Shown piece by piece: positions 6,944 through 14,979 of a stretch of 64,000 nt of DNA. A program made the translations under genes and the position numbers. The DNA comes from Variibacter gotjawalensis. GTDB taxonomy: Bacteria; Pseudomonadota; Alphaproteobacteria; Rhizobiales; Xanthobacteraceae. Location of the stretch: the NCBI RefSeq assembly GCF_002355335.1, contig NZ_AP014946.1, positions 3,239,501-3,303,500 of the forward strand, read 5' to 3'. Position 1 is the stretch's first letter, and each line of letters begins with the position of its first letter. Below the pieces are notes generated by a model that worked only from the letters and a program-made list of their open reading frames with translations, was not told where the DNA came from and did not search any database.

Positions 6944-9444
6944 GCAGGCACCCTGCCCTGCATATGGATGACGTTTGACGGCGGGGCAGCCGTAACGGGG
7001 CTGACGCCGCCAACAGCCGACGCGACATACATTTGACCTTCGCTCATCGGCCCGCGGACCCACAGCTTGCTTTTTCCGCTTCGACCCGGAAGTGCACGGG
7101 TCGTGTATTTGAAGCCGCGAGCACTCATGAACGACTGTACGCTGAAGGTGATGTTCTGCCCCGTGGCGTGCCTTAGCGCTGTTTGCAGGTCTGCCGCACT
7201 TACAAACGAATTGGCTTCCATTCGCGCCACGATGTCGTCGAGATACATCTCGAATGACTGAACCTCGCGCGCGTCCTCCTGACGTTCGCTCGCCATAGAC
7301 CAGACCGACTCGGGCAAAGCAAAAGTTTCGCCTTGCGCTTCGTAGTGCGCCGCTTCGCCGACGAGCTGGTCGAGGTTTGCTCGAAGCCAGTCGAGATTGA
7401 TCCTCTGCGTTACCATCACAGGCAGGAAGCGTCGGTTGCCGGTGTCATCAACGAGAAAGCGTTCCTGGTTCGTCGTACCGATAAAGATGTTGCGCCGCGG
7501 CCTCGTCTCGTTGCTGCGTGCGTAAGCCGGCCTGCCCTCGTCAGCAGTTTTGCTCAGCATTGCTTTGACGGCGTTCGCGTTCGAGTTTCCGCGTCGACCC
7601 ATCTCGGATATTTCGACAATTGATTTGCCGGCCAGCGACAAGATTAAGTCTTTGGACTCGTCGCCCAGCTTTATCGAATCAGTAAACCACTGCTCGTTGA
7701 GTGCCAGGATCGCTACAAGCGTCGACTTCCCGCTACCCTGAAAGCCGGTCAAAACGACCATGGTATCGTGCTTACAACCGGGCTGGCGTATGCGACGCGT
7801 CATCCCGCCTATGAGATTGCGTCCGACGGCTGTGTGGTATGCATCGTTGGGCACGCCGAGCGTTTGCGTGAGCCACGTTTCTAAACGCGACTGCTTGTCC
7901 CAAGCCGCCTGCATTTCCGCGAGCTTGTCGACTGCGGGATCAATCTCATTCTCTCGTGCAATGGTTTCGAGGGCAGCCCAAAGAAGACTCTCTGGCGGGT
8001 TATAGTTCGACCCTGTGGAAGCGGCGACCGTGCGTAGTGCGGCGACCACTGTATCTCGGAGAACGGTCCATGCTTGCCAGCGATCGCCGCGAACCTCGAT
8101 GCAATTCTTCCAAGCGTTGAAACGGATTTCGATGCCGCGTTTCGCCAAAAGGATGCGGATGTTGTCGCTATTCGAGTTGTCGACGTTCCCGCGTGCGTCG
8201 CGCTGAAAATCATCGAAGGACATCAGGCTACGACGCGTCAGCCCATAGAAGTGATTGACAGCCCGCGAAACCGCCGAACGATCGATTGTCGGTGAAAGTG
8301 CGCATACCGCGTCGTACGTAGTTTCGTGCGCAGCTTTCAGAAGCGCTAAAGCTTCGACGTTCTGAATTGGATCCGCGATCATTGAAGGAATGGCCGCGTT
8401 CAGCGCGCTAACCATTGGGCTCGTGCAATTGTCGGGCACCGCGGGATGGTGTTCCTGGCGCGGCACTCGCGCAACCTTCTCAAGCAGAGGCAGACCAATC
8501 TGTCCGAGTGCTTCTTGTCCGCCAGTCATCGGCATAGCGCCCGGCGTCACGCCGTTAAACATCGCGGCCGTGCTTTTGCGCACGGTGCCTTTCCAGCCGA
8601 GCGCGTGTGCGCGTTGCAAGAAGGTTGCGAGCGTCACACTGTGCGTCTCGACCTCGTATGAGAACGAATCCCATTTCGCCTGTGCGATTTCATCTGTGAC
8701 TGTGTCGTCGAATGTCACCCGCCACAGCTCGAATCCGTCGTCGCCGAACTCGGCTTTCAGCGCCATCCCCACGGTTAGCCACGAGTCGTAGTCGGTGAAT
8801 TGCTCGCGCTCGACGAGCCACGACAGGACCTTGCCTACGTCGGCCGGATCACGCTCCCCGACCTTCGAGATTGCCGAACGCGCCGCCGGTGCGCGCACCA
8901 CATGCTCGAGCAATGCGGGCGGTGCTACCGGGGGCTCTTCGTTGTTCATCAAAACGTACGGCTTGTCGTCGACTTGACTGCCCGCCGCGACGACGTAGCC
9001 ATTGTACACTCGCGTATCGACGACAGCCTTTTTCGTATCGGGCTGTTTGCCTACGAGCGCGACCTGGCGGAGCGTCGAGACGTCGAGATTGTCCGGCACG
9101 CGAAATGCGAAGTGCCATCCGCCACTGGCACTCTGGCAGTATGGTTTCGGCGCCGGAAGCCCGCGCGATGTGAACCACTCGACGCAAAGCTGCCAGGCAC
9201 GTTCGCGGCCGACTTCGCCAATATCTACGTCGACGAAGATCAATCGCGAATTGCCGGCAACGACCCCGAAGTTGCAGCCCGGATTTGCCTTGTCCCAGGC
9301 AAGCCATTGCGAAGCACTTTTGCTGCAATCAGCGGCGAAGGACCCGACGATGCCTGTGGGCTCTTTCTGCCCCGGCAAAATAGGAAAGAGCGCAGCGCCG
9401 ATGCGCTGATAATACGCAATAGGCAGGCGAATTGTTGAAGACAT
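6940..9444 (-). CDS. Primase-polymerase fused to VapE/VirE-type helicase
   Basis: An 834-residue replication protein. Residues 1-180 form a primase-polymerase domain with the metal-binding DVD (Asp72, Asp74), the SGGWHF motif (His111) and a third acidic Asp143. Residues of about 205-285 resemble a PriCT-type linker (WLVEREQFTDYDSWLTVGMAL). The C-terminal half is a VirE/VapE superfamily-3-like ATPase with Walker A GFQGSGKST near residue 563, acidic KSIVEISEMG near 610 and the Arg-rich FIGTTNQERFLVDDTGNRRFLPV. It would prime and unwind at an element origin, like the P4 alpha protein. It is coupled by ATGA to the next gene. The length is typical, with no visible damage. Confidence 0.9.
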   Translation of the reverse strand: MSSTIRLPIAYYQRIGAALFPILPGQKEPTGIVGSFAADCSKSASQWLAWDKANPGCNFGVVAGNSRLIFVDVDIGEVGRERAWQLCVEWFTSRGLPAPKPYCQSASGGWHFAFRVPDNLDVSTLRQVALVGKQPDTKKAVVDTRVYNGYVVAAGSQVDDKPYVLMNNEEPPVAPPALLEHVVRAPAARSAISKVGERDPADVGKVLSWLVEREQFTDYDSWLTVGMALKAEFGDDGFELWRVTFDDTVTDEIAQAKWDSFSYEVETHSVTLATFLQRAHALGWKGTVRKSTAAMFNGVTPGAMPMTGGQEALGQIGLPLLEKVARVPRQEHHPAVPDNCTSPMVSALNAAIPSMIADPIQNVEALALLKAAHETTYDAVCALSPTIDRSAVSRAVNHFYGLTRRSLMSFDDFQRDARGNVDNSNSDNIRILLAKRGIEIRFNAWKNCIEVRGDRWQAWTVLRDTVVAALRTVAASTGSNYNPPESLLWAALETIARENEIDPAVDKLAEMQAAWDKQSRLETWLTQTLGVPNDAYHTAVGRNLIGGMTRRIRQPGCKHDTMVVLTGFQGSGKSTLVAILALNEQWFTDSIKLGDESKDLILSLAGKSIVEISEMGRRGNSNANAVKAMLSKTADEGRPAYARSNETRPRRNIFIGTTNQERFLVDDTGNRRFLPVMVTQRINLDWLRANLDQLVGEAAHYEAQGETFALPESVWSMASERQEDAREVQSFEMYLDDIVARMEANSFVSAADLQTALRHATGQNITFSVQSFMSARGFKYTTRALPGRSGKSKLWVRGPMSEGQMYVASAVGGVSPVTAAPPSNVIHMQGRVPA

Positions 9445-9515
9445 AGAGCCTCATGAGCGCGCTGTAGCTGTCCGCACAACGCACCGCTTGTTAGAGTTTG
9501 ATTTTTTCTGTCCGA

Positions 9516-9710
9516 CTAAGCGCTCTGGCGGCGCGCCTTCCATTCGGCGAGCCAAGCGTCAAGGTCTTCTGCGTAAGCAGCTAAAGCCGAGCCGATGCGA
9601 AAGACCGGTGGAGGTCGTTTCCCACGTTGCAGTTGGCGCTCGAGCCAGCGATCGGTTTGATTGAGATACGCAGCGATGCCCTTGCCACGCCAGATAAGGC
9701 GTCTGCTCAT
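9516..9710 (-). CDS. Small helix-turn-helix protein of the element
   Basis: A 64-residue protein beginning MSRRLIWRGKGIAAYLNQ. It has the helix-turn-helix plus wing pattern of short excisionase-like regulators (RWLERQLQRGKRPPPVFRIGSALAAYAEDLDAWLAEW). Its ATG overlaps the stop of the previous HTH gene as ATGA (9707-9710), so both are made together. It lies 71 bases upstream of the primase-helicase and probably shares its transcript. Likely role: DNA-binding cofactor for excision or for control of the replication operon. Confidence 0.75.
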   Translation of the reverse strand: MSRRLIWRGKGIAAYLNQTDRWLERQLQRGKRPPPVFRIGSALAAYAEDLDAWLAEWKARRQSA

Positions 9711-9895
9711 GCGGCGACGTCGGCCGTAGCAGCCTCACGCCCCCTCACCCAATCTTCATTTGCCTGGGCACTGATGCGCGTAATGCGCCCGACTTTGAAA
9801 GTGCGGGGAGCTTCGCCGCGCGAACGGAGCAGATAGAAAAATGAGCGGCTGAGCCCATGGGCGCGGCACCACTCATCGACAGAAAACGAGGTCAT
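9707..9895 (-). CDS. AlpA/excisionase-like HTH regulator
   Basis: A 62-residue protein with a MerR/AlpA-type winged HTH: SVDEWCRAHGLSRSFFYLLRSRGEAPRTFKVG, then RITRISAQANEDWVRGRE. This is the pattern of helix-turn-helix family 17 proteins, which act as excisionases or activators in P4-like elements. It is the first gene of the minus-strand HTH/primase operon, so its upstream region (9896-10199) should hold the operon promoter. A 4-base overlap joins it to the second HTH gene. Family assignment is good; the exact role is inferred from context. Confidence 0.8.
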   Translation of the reverse strand: MTSFSVDEWCRAHGLSRSFFYLLRSRGEAPRTFKVGRITRISAQANEDWVRGREAATADVAA

Positions 9896-10199
9896 AATTT
9901 TTCACCTTGCGATAGGTGACGAGCGCCCGCCGATCGTATCCCCTCGATCCTTTCGGTTTAGCCTTCGTCAGTTTGGAGTGATGGGCGCCAGAGGTTCTTT
10001 ATCGCAAGTGAGCCGAGTGAAACGTGTATGTCGTGATTGTCAAAGCAGACTTGGCGTCCATGGTTGACTATGTAACACAATCTACGTGTACTGTCAACCA
10101 TTACAAACCCTTTGTACCCAAATGCCAGAGTTGTATCAGTACGTTAAACGGAAACGTTAATAGTTTTTTAGACGCGCAAATTAAGTGTTGACAGTTTGT
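9896..10199. promoter_or_regulatory. Regulatory gap upstream of the HTH/primase operon, with inverted repeat
   Basis: No gene is seen in these 304 bases between the HTH operon and the 3' end of the integrase gene. The DNA is AT-richer than its surroundings. TGGTTGAC (10061-10068) and GTCAACCA (10093-10100) form a perfect 8-bp inverted repeat around a 24-base centre. A TTGACA sequence occurs at about 10188-10193. This is the likely promoter/operator region of the minus-strand operon or an integrase/excisionase arm-site region. Confidence 0.45.
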
Positions 10200-11369
10200 C
10201 TAACCGTCTGCGTTGCAATACGTTTCCCAAGCATTCATGAGTTCCCTTCTCTTCCGAAGTCCATCCCCACGTAGGTACGCGCGGACAACTGTGTCGCCGA
10301 CCGAATGCGCAAGCGATAGCTCCGCAAGCTCGTGTGGATAATCAGTTTCTTCCGCAACCCAGTCCCGGAAACTCGATCGGAAACCGTGCGGCGTTGACCC
10401 TGTGACACCCATCGCGCGCAGGGCCAACAGCAGCCGGCTATGTGCCATCGATGCATGTCGCTTCTCCCCTGGAAAAACGTGCGAGCCGATGTGCGGCAAA
10501 CCGCGCAGCATCGCTATCGCGCGAGGTGCCAACGGAACGCGATGTTCGCGGTTCGATTTCATGCGATGCGCGGGAATCGTCCACAAGCCGCGGTCCACGT
10601 CGATTTCTTTCCAATCGGCGCCGATCACCTCGCCGGTGCGTGCTGCCGTCAGGATAGCGAATTCGAGCGCCCGCTCCGCGATTCCATCTTTCGCCCGCAG
10701 CCGATCCATGAACGCCGGAACATCCGCGAACGGCATCGCCTCATAGTGCTTAGCGCCCGTGTCTTCGCCTTTTCGCTCGCGCTTGGGCAGAGCCTCGACC
10801 AGGTTGCCTTGCCACGCTGCGGGGTTAGCTCCGGCTTCGCGCCAGCCCTTAACCACGGCGAAGTCGAGCACGCGTTCTATTCGGCTACGCAGCTTCTTGG
10901 CAGTGTCCTTCCGCGACCATATCGGCTTCAGCACGTCGAGGACGTCTTCGACTCCGATGCGGTCAACGCGCAGCGGCCGCAGCTTGGCGGCGTCTTTGCC
11001 AAGCGTTCGTTTCCAATGCCGCAGCGTTTGGATGTGAGAAATCGTGGGGCCGGCGACATCAGCAATGTACGCATTGGCTGCCTCCCCGAAAGTCGGTGCC
11101 ACCACTGCAACGCGGAGTGATCGCGGGTCTCGGCCCTCGGCCAGTTCGCGGCGAAAGTCGGCAGCACGCTCGCGCGCCCGCGCAAGCGTAACGTCGCGCA
11201 TCGAGCCTATGCCCAGCTCGTGACTTCGGCTCTCGCGCGAATAGATGAAGACCCAACGACGGCGCTGTCCGTTGATGCGAGCGAACAACCCGCCTCCGTC
11301 AGAATGCTTGCCGTCGGCTTGAAGCGCAGATACAGCCTTCGCCGACAGTTTGTGCAAAGCTCGCGTCAT
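10200..11369 (-). CDS. P4-type tyrosine integrase
   Basis: A 389-residue integrase. The N-terminus is the Arm-DNA-binding domain (DUF4102 type: LSAKAVSALQADGKHSDGGG, then LFARINGQRRRWVFIYS), followed by a core-binding domain and the catalytic domain. Catalytic residues visible: Arg near 244 in AARTGEVIG, the PHGFRSSFRDW box near 326, and Tyr near 365 in VVRAYLRGD, followed by the typical KRRELMNAWETYC ending. It inserts and excises the element by strand exchange through a 3'-phosphotyrosyl link. Its 5' end faces rimO, so the right attachment site should lie within about 130 bases upstream. No tRNA gene is found there, although P4-type integrases often use tRNA genes. Confidence 0.93.
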   Translation of the reverse strand: MTRALHKLSAKAVSALQADGKHSDGGGLFARINGQRRRWVFIYSRESRSHELGIGSMRDVTLARARERAADFRRELAEGRDPRSLRVAVVAPTFGEAANAYIADVAGPTISHIQTLRHWKRTLGKDAAKLRPLRVDRIGVEDVLDVLKPIWSRKDTAKKLRSRIERVLDFAVVKGWREAGANPAAWQGNLVEALPKRERKGEDTGAKHYEAMPFADVPAFMDRLRAKDGIAERALEFAILTAARTGEVIGADWKEIDVDRGLWTIPAHRMKSNREHRVPLAPRAIAMLRGLPHIGSHVFPGEKRHASMAHSRLLLALRAMGVTGSTPHGFRSSFRDWVAEETDYPHELAELSLAHSVGDTVVRAYLRGDGLRKRRELMNAWETYCNADG

Positions 11370-11508
11370 GAATCGGGCCCCTGCTTCGGCCCCAGTTTAA
11401 GCGATCGCTAGACGAGTTCAAGCCGCGCAGGCTGAAAGACAAAAACACAGCTAAATCAGTATTTTAAGCAGTGTTTACGTGGATGCATGTGAGTACAGGA
11501 ATATACAG

Positions 11509-12834
11509 ATGACGAGCCCTGCCACGGCTCCCAAAATCTCTTTTGTTTCCCTCGGTTGCCCCAAGGCTTTGGTGGATTCCGAGAGGATCATCACGCGCCT
11601 ACGCGCCGAGGGGTACGAGCTTGCCCGCAGCCACGACGGAGCCGACCTTGTCGTCGTAAATACGTGTGGGTTTCTCGATAGCGCGCAGGCCGAGAGCCTC
11701 GATGCCATCGGCAAGGCTCTCAACGAGAACGGCAAGGTCGTGGTCACCGGCTGCATGGGCGCCGAACCCGAGAAGATCACCGACAAATTCCCCAACGTCT
11801 TCGCCATCACGGGACCCCAGCAGTACGAGAGCGTGCTCGACGCGGTCCACCGCGCGGCCCCGCCTCTGCACAATCCATTCCTCGATTTGGTGCCGGAGCA
11901 AGGCATCAAGCTGACCCCTCGCCACTACGCTTACCTCAAGATTTCAGAGGGTTGCAACAACACGTGCACGTTCTGCATCATCCCGAAGCTGCGCGGAAAG
12001 CTGGTCTCGCGCCCTGCCGCTGACGTCCTGCGCGAGGCTGAGAAGCTGGTCGCGGCGGGCGTAAAGGAGCTCCTCGTCATCTCGCAGGACACCTCCGCCT
12101 ACGGCATCGATCTGCGCTATGCGGCTTCGACCTACAAGAACCAGGAAATCTCGGCGCGCTTCCTCGACCTAAGCCGTGCGCTCGGCGACCTCGGCGCCTG
12201 GGTCCGTCTCCACTACGTCTACCCCTACCCGCATGTCGACGACGTCATCCCGCTGATGGCGGAAGGCAAGGTGCTGCCCTACCTCGACATCCCGTTTCAG
12301 CATGGCAGCCCCAGCGTTCTCAAACGCATGCGCCGCCCGGGCAATCAAGAGAAGACGCTTGAGCGCGTCAAATCCTGGCGCGAGATCTGCCCGGACTTGA
12401 CGCTCCGCTCGACCTTCATCGTCGGCTTCCCGGGCGAGACCGAGGAGGAATTTCAGACCCTGCTCGACTGGATCAGCGAAGCCGAGATCGATCGCGCGGG
12501 CTGCTTCCGCTATGAGCCGGTCGCCGGCGCAACCTCGAACGGCATCGCCGAAGAGGTACCGGCCGAGGTCAAGGAAGAGCGCTGGCACCGCTTCATGGCG
12601 GCCCAGCAGAAGGTGTCGGCGCGTCGCCTGAAGAAGAAGGTCGGCAAGCGCCTCGACGTTATCATCGACGAGGTCGGGCCGACGGTGAGCAAGGGGCGCT
12701 CGAAGGGCGACGCACCGGAAATCGACGGCGCCGTTTACGTCGCGTCACGCCGCCCATTACGCGTCGGCGAAATCGTCAAGGCGAAGATCGAGCGCGCCGA
12801 CGAATACGATCTGCACGGGACGGTGGGCTTCTAG
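11509..12834 (+). CDS. rimO: Ribosomal protein uS12 methylthiotransferase RimO
   Basis: A 441-residue radical-SAM enzyme. The N-terminal UPF0004 domain has its cluster cysteines in [16 protein letters not shown] and GCMGA. The radical-SAM motif is [14 protein letters not shown], and a C-terminal TRAM domain follows ([12 protein letters not shown]...). It adds a methylthio group to an aspartate of ribosomal protein S12. ATG 11509 is chosen because AGGA lies eight bases upstream and the family begins near [11 protein letters not shown]; an in-frame ATG at 11479 is less likely. It is the first backbone gene after the integrative element and ends with a 4-base convergent overlap with the DoxX-like gene. 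Confidence 0.95.
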   Translation: MTSPATAPKISFVSLGCPKALVDSERIITRLRAEGYELARSHDGADLVVVNTCGFLDSAQAESLDAIGKALNENGKVVVTGCMGAEPEKITDKFPNVFAITGPQQYESVLDAVHRAAPPLHNPFLDLVPEQGIKLTPRHYAYLKISEGCNNTCTFCIIPKLRGKLVSRPAADVLREAEKLVAAGVKELLVISQDTSAYGIDLRYAASTYKNQEISARFLDLSRALGDLGAWVRLHYVYPYPHVDDVIPLMAEGKVLPYLDIPFQHGSPSVLKRMRRPGNQEKTLERVKSWREICPDLTLRSTFIVGFPGETEEEFQTLLDWISEAEIDRAGCFRYEPVAGATSNGIAEEVPAEVKEERWHRFMAAQQKVSARRLKKKVGKRLDVIIDEVGPTVSKGRSKGDAPEIDGAVYVASRRPLRVGEIVKAKIERADEYDLHGTVGF

Positions 12835-13220
12835 TCCCGCCGCACCGGAAACAGCTGCCGCACGGCAGCATCGCGCAGCCACAACCCGCCCCACATGACA
12901 AGGCCAAGGTAGACGCTGAACAGCGTGTGCGAGAACAGCGGCGAGCCGTTGCGCATTTGCGTCGCCATCGCGCCGCCCAAGAGCCCCATAAACAGCACGG
13001 CGCCAAGCACGTTGGTGCGCGGATAGAGATAGAGCGCGAGCAACGTTAGCTCGAGCACGCCGATGCCGAACGCATAGCCGGAAGGCCAGCCAAGCTGACG
13101 CATCGTCTCTTCGGCGATCGGCAGGCCAAGCAGCTTCGGCGCAACGGACGCGCCCAGAATAAACAACGCAAACAAGACCGTAAGCACGCGGCCGGTCCAC
13201 AGCATTTGGTTTTCAGTCAT
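12831..13220 (-). CDS. DoxX-like four-helix membrane protein
   Basis: A 129-residue integral membrane protein with four predicted helices: [19 protein letters not shown], then about residues 48-66, 70-88 and 100-118. The pattern [16 protein letters not shown] followed by [18 protein letters not shown] is that of DoxX-like proteins (DoxX_2). Biochemical function of the family is poorly defined; some members relate to quinone or redox stress. It overlaps the rimO stop by four bases in convergent orientation and stands alone on this strand. Confidence 0.8.
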   Translation of the reverse strand: MTENQMLWTGRVLTVLFALFILGASVAPKLLGLPIAEETMRQLGWPSGYAFGIGVLELTLLALYLYPRTNVLGAVLFMGLLGGAMATQMRNGSPLFSHTLFSVYLGLVMWGGLWLRDAAVRQLFPVRRD

Positions 13221-13365
13221 CGGCTAAACCCCTCGTGATCGTGCTGCTAGGACGTCTTCGCTTGGCGCACGCCGACAGAACACCGGTAATTTTCTGCGGA
13301 ATTCGTTATCCCCTGAGAAACCTCCGACCGACCGGCACGTTGTCACCGTACAAAGGGAGGCGACG

Positions 13366-13545
13366 ATGCAGGATGTGCCGAATTTCTTCTGTCCGAATTG
13401 CAACAATATGATGCGGGTCGCCGACACCGTGCCGGTGGTCGATATGCATAATGCCGTTTTCGGCTGTGACTCGTGCGGCACCAATTTCACCGCCACGAGC
13501 GAAGCCGAAACGAAAGCCAAGGCCGAACAGGACGCCGCCAGCTAA
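13366..13545 (+). CDS. Small zinc-ribbon protein
   Basis: A 59-residue protein from ATG 13366, with GGGAGG five bases upstream. It reads MQDVPNFFCPNCNNMMRV, then a short linker, then FGCDSCGTNF and an acidic Ala/Glu/Lys tail. The two CxxC pairs (Cys9/Cys12 and Cys34/Cys37) form a one-zinc rubredoxin-like ribbon. Such small ribbons often bind RNA polymerase or other proteins, but no partner can be named here. It overlaps the end of the convergent membrane protein gene by four bases. Confidence 0.75.
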   Translation: MQDVPNFFCPNCNNMMRVADTVPVVDMHNAVFGCDSCGTNFTATSEAETKAKAEQDAAS

Positions 13546-14063
13546 CTGGGCCTGCCGAACGCCTTCCAACGCGTCTCGATCATCGGAAAAAGATCCGGGC
13601 GCTCTATGCCGAAGAAGCCGCTGTAGACGGCGACGCGCACCGTCGCATCTCCAATCTCGAAATATTTGTCGCGGTTAGGGTTGAGCAACCTGCCGAAAGC
13701 GTTGTGCACCTTCTCATCGTAGTACCGACGCGAGATGGTCAGCGCTGTAACATTGCGGAACAGTTCATTCTCGTGCTGCGGGTCGATCATCTCGACGGCG
13801 CTGACTTCGCGCCACGGGATCGAATAGCTGATCCCGTCGTATGAGTAGGCAATGCCCTTCGGCGACAGCGTCATGCCGGCTTGATTTCCGAGCACCTTGT
13901 AGAGTTGATAGAAGCCGCCCGCGATACAGATCGCGCTGATGAACCAATTGCCCTTCCAAATCGCGAAAGGGCCGACCGCAACGAAGATCGCAAGCAGAAT
14001 GGCGTCCCGGCGGACGGTGCCGAACTTCAGCGTTTTTGCGACATCGTCGTTCCGTCTCGCCAC
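13542..14063 (-). CDS. Membrane protein with PH-like domain, function unknown
   Basis: A 173-residue protein from GTG 14063, chosen because GGGAGAGGG lies just upstream; the frame stays open to 14186 but the extra residues fall near a repeat and look non-coding. Two close membrane segments (AILLAIFVAVGPFAIW and WFISAICIAGGFYQLY, about residues 20-55) are followed by a soluble domain with alternating beta strands: GMTLSPKGIAYSYDGISYSIPW, REVSAVEMID. This recalls bacterial PH-like domain proteins. No catalytic motif is seen. It is convergent with the zinc-ribbon gene. Confidence 0.7.
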   Translation of the reverse strand: MARRNDDVAKTLKFGTVRRDAILLAIFVAVGPFAIWKGNWFISAICIAGGFYQLYKVLGNQAGMTLSPKGIAYSYDGISYSIPWREVSAVEMIDPQHENELFRNVTALTISRRYYDEKVHNAFGRLLNPNRDKYFEIGDATVRVAVYSGFFGIERPDLFPMIETRWKAFGRPS

Positions 14064-14130
14064 GGCCCTCTCCCGCCGGCATTCTGCGGCCTTCCGCAAG
14101 TACCGGCAAGATGGTCGTCGGATCGAAGGC

Positions 14131-14245
14131 CGTAGCCCGGATGGAGCACGATGCGCAAAGCGCGTCCGTGCGCAATCCGGGGTCAATCTTTATGTCCGCT
14201 CCCGGATTTCGCCCGGCGTTTCGCACCGACTACATCCGGGCTACG
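14131..14245. repeat. Long palindromic intergenic repeat, copy 1
   Basis: CGTAGCCCGGATG (14131-14143) and its exact reverse complement CATCCGGGCTACG (14233-14245) bracket about 90 bases that also hold partial inverted repeats. The same termini occur at 44927-45038. This is a dispersed REP/BIME-like intergenic repeat, here in the gap between two minus-strand genes. Confidence 0.8.
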
Positions 14246-14256
14246 AAAAACGAGCG

Positions 14257-14781
14257 CTACGCCTGCGCGGGCTGTTGCTCCTCGCGACGCCGGCCGAAAA
14301 ACCAGAATGCGCCGAAGCCTAAGATTCCGACGAGGCCAGCGCCAGAGCCGAGATAGACCATCTCTCCGTCTGTCGTTTCCTGGCGATCGTTGTCTGCCGT
14401 GATGATGACGCCGGTTTCCGCGTCGACGACATTTTCGGCCGCCGGCAGATATTTGATCCGCGTCGTCGCGACACGAAGACGATCACCCATAATGATCTGG
14501 TTAGCGTAGGCATTGGAGACGGCGACCTTGTCGGCGCTCATGTCCTTGCCGTTCTTATCTTTCCACTTGAGATTGACCGTGTAAGACGTGCCGCCGCGCT
14601 TACGTTTCGTGCGCGTCGCGCCATCGATCGCTGCAGTCGCTTCGATCCCGTCCTTCGCGACTTTCTGCCGGTGCTGCGCGTCGTTCCAACTGATGAACGC
14701 CATGATGGGTCCGCCAACAGCCGCGATAAGGAGCAACCATTTCACCTTGGCGAGAATCCAGCCTACGATTCCGCTGATCAT
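14257..14781 (-). CDS. DUF3592-like two-helix membrane protein
   Basis: A 174-residue protein from ATG 14781, preceded by GGAGG eight bases upstream; earlier in-frame starts lack this. One membrane helix near the N-terminus (LAKVKWLLLIAAVGGPIMAFISW), a beta-rich extracytoplasmic domain (GIEATAAIDGATRTKRKRGG, TSYTVNLKWKDKNGK) and a second helix near the C-terminus (SGAGLVGILGFGAFWFFG), ending in a charged tail. The middle matches the DUF3592 pattern. Function is unknown. Confidence 0.7.
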   Translation of the reverse strand: MISGIVGWILAKVKWLLLIAAVGGPIMAFISWNDAQHRQKVAKDGIEATAAIDGATRTKRKRGGTSYTVNLKWKDKNGKDMSADKVAVSNAYANQIIMGDRLRVATTRIKYLPAAENVVDAETGVIITADNDRQETTDGEMVYLGSGAGLVGILGFGAFWFFGRRREEQQPAQA

Positions 14782-14897
14782 TATTATTGCCTCCGAGTCC
14801 GCCCGAACCCTGACCGCACTGTGCGGCTTCACGACTTTGTCGCGAAGCGCATGCCCGTGGTTCAAGTCCCGCATCGATAAGGCAAATCGACGTCGCA

Positions 14898-14922
14898 AAA
14901 AACCGCGCAAGATGCGCGGTTT
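14898..14922 (-). terminator. Rho-independent terminator (minus strand)
   Basis: AAACCGCGC (14900-14908) and GCGCGGTTT (14914-14922) form a 9-bp stem with a five-base loop. On the minus strand six T follow. It terminates the quinone oxidoreductase transcript 58 bases past its stop. Confidence 0.8.
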
Positions 14923-14979
14923 TCCTTGTTAAGTCCGTACAAAGGATGCGTGACGCGCAGAGAGGCTCTGCGTTCTCGT

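Larger units (their letters stand above)
4888..11369. mobile_element. Putative integrative element (P4-like satellite or similar), approximate limits
   Basis: The block contains a serine recombinase, a DUF5681 protein, an iteron-like repeat field, a primase-polymerase/VapE helicase with a coupled small gene, two coupled HTH regulators and a P4-type tyrosine integrase, almost all on the minus strand. The integrase, AlpA-like regulator and primase-helicase together are the core set of P4-like satellites and related replicating islands. No capsid, terminase or conjugation gene is seen, so it would depend on a helper. Limits are those of the outermost genes; I could not find convincing attachment-site repeats. 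The right edge must lie between 11370 and about 11500, before rimO. Confidence 0.7.

Noticed and set aside
11407-11414. GCTAGACG shared with 4631-4638 as attachment repeat
   Set aside because: Eight identical bases over several kilobases are expected by chance; no extended match surrounds them.
11370-11508. tRNA 3' end as integration target of the P4-type integrase
   Set aside because: No T-arm or acceptor sequence can be recognised between the integrase start and rimO.
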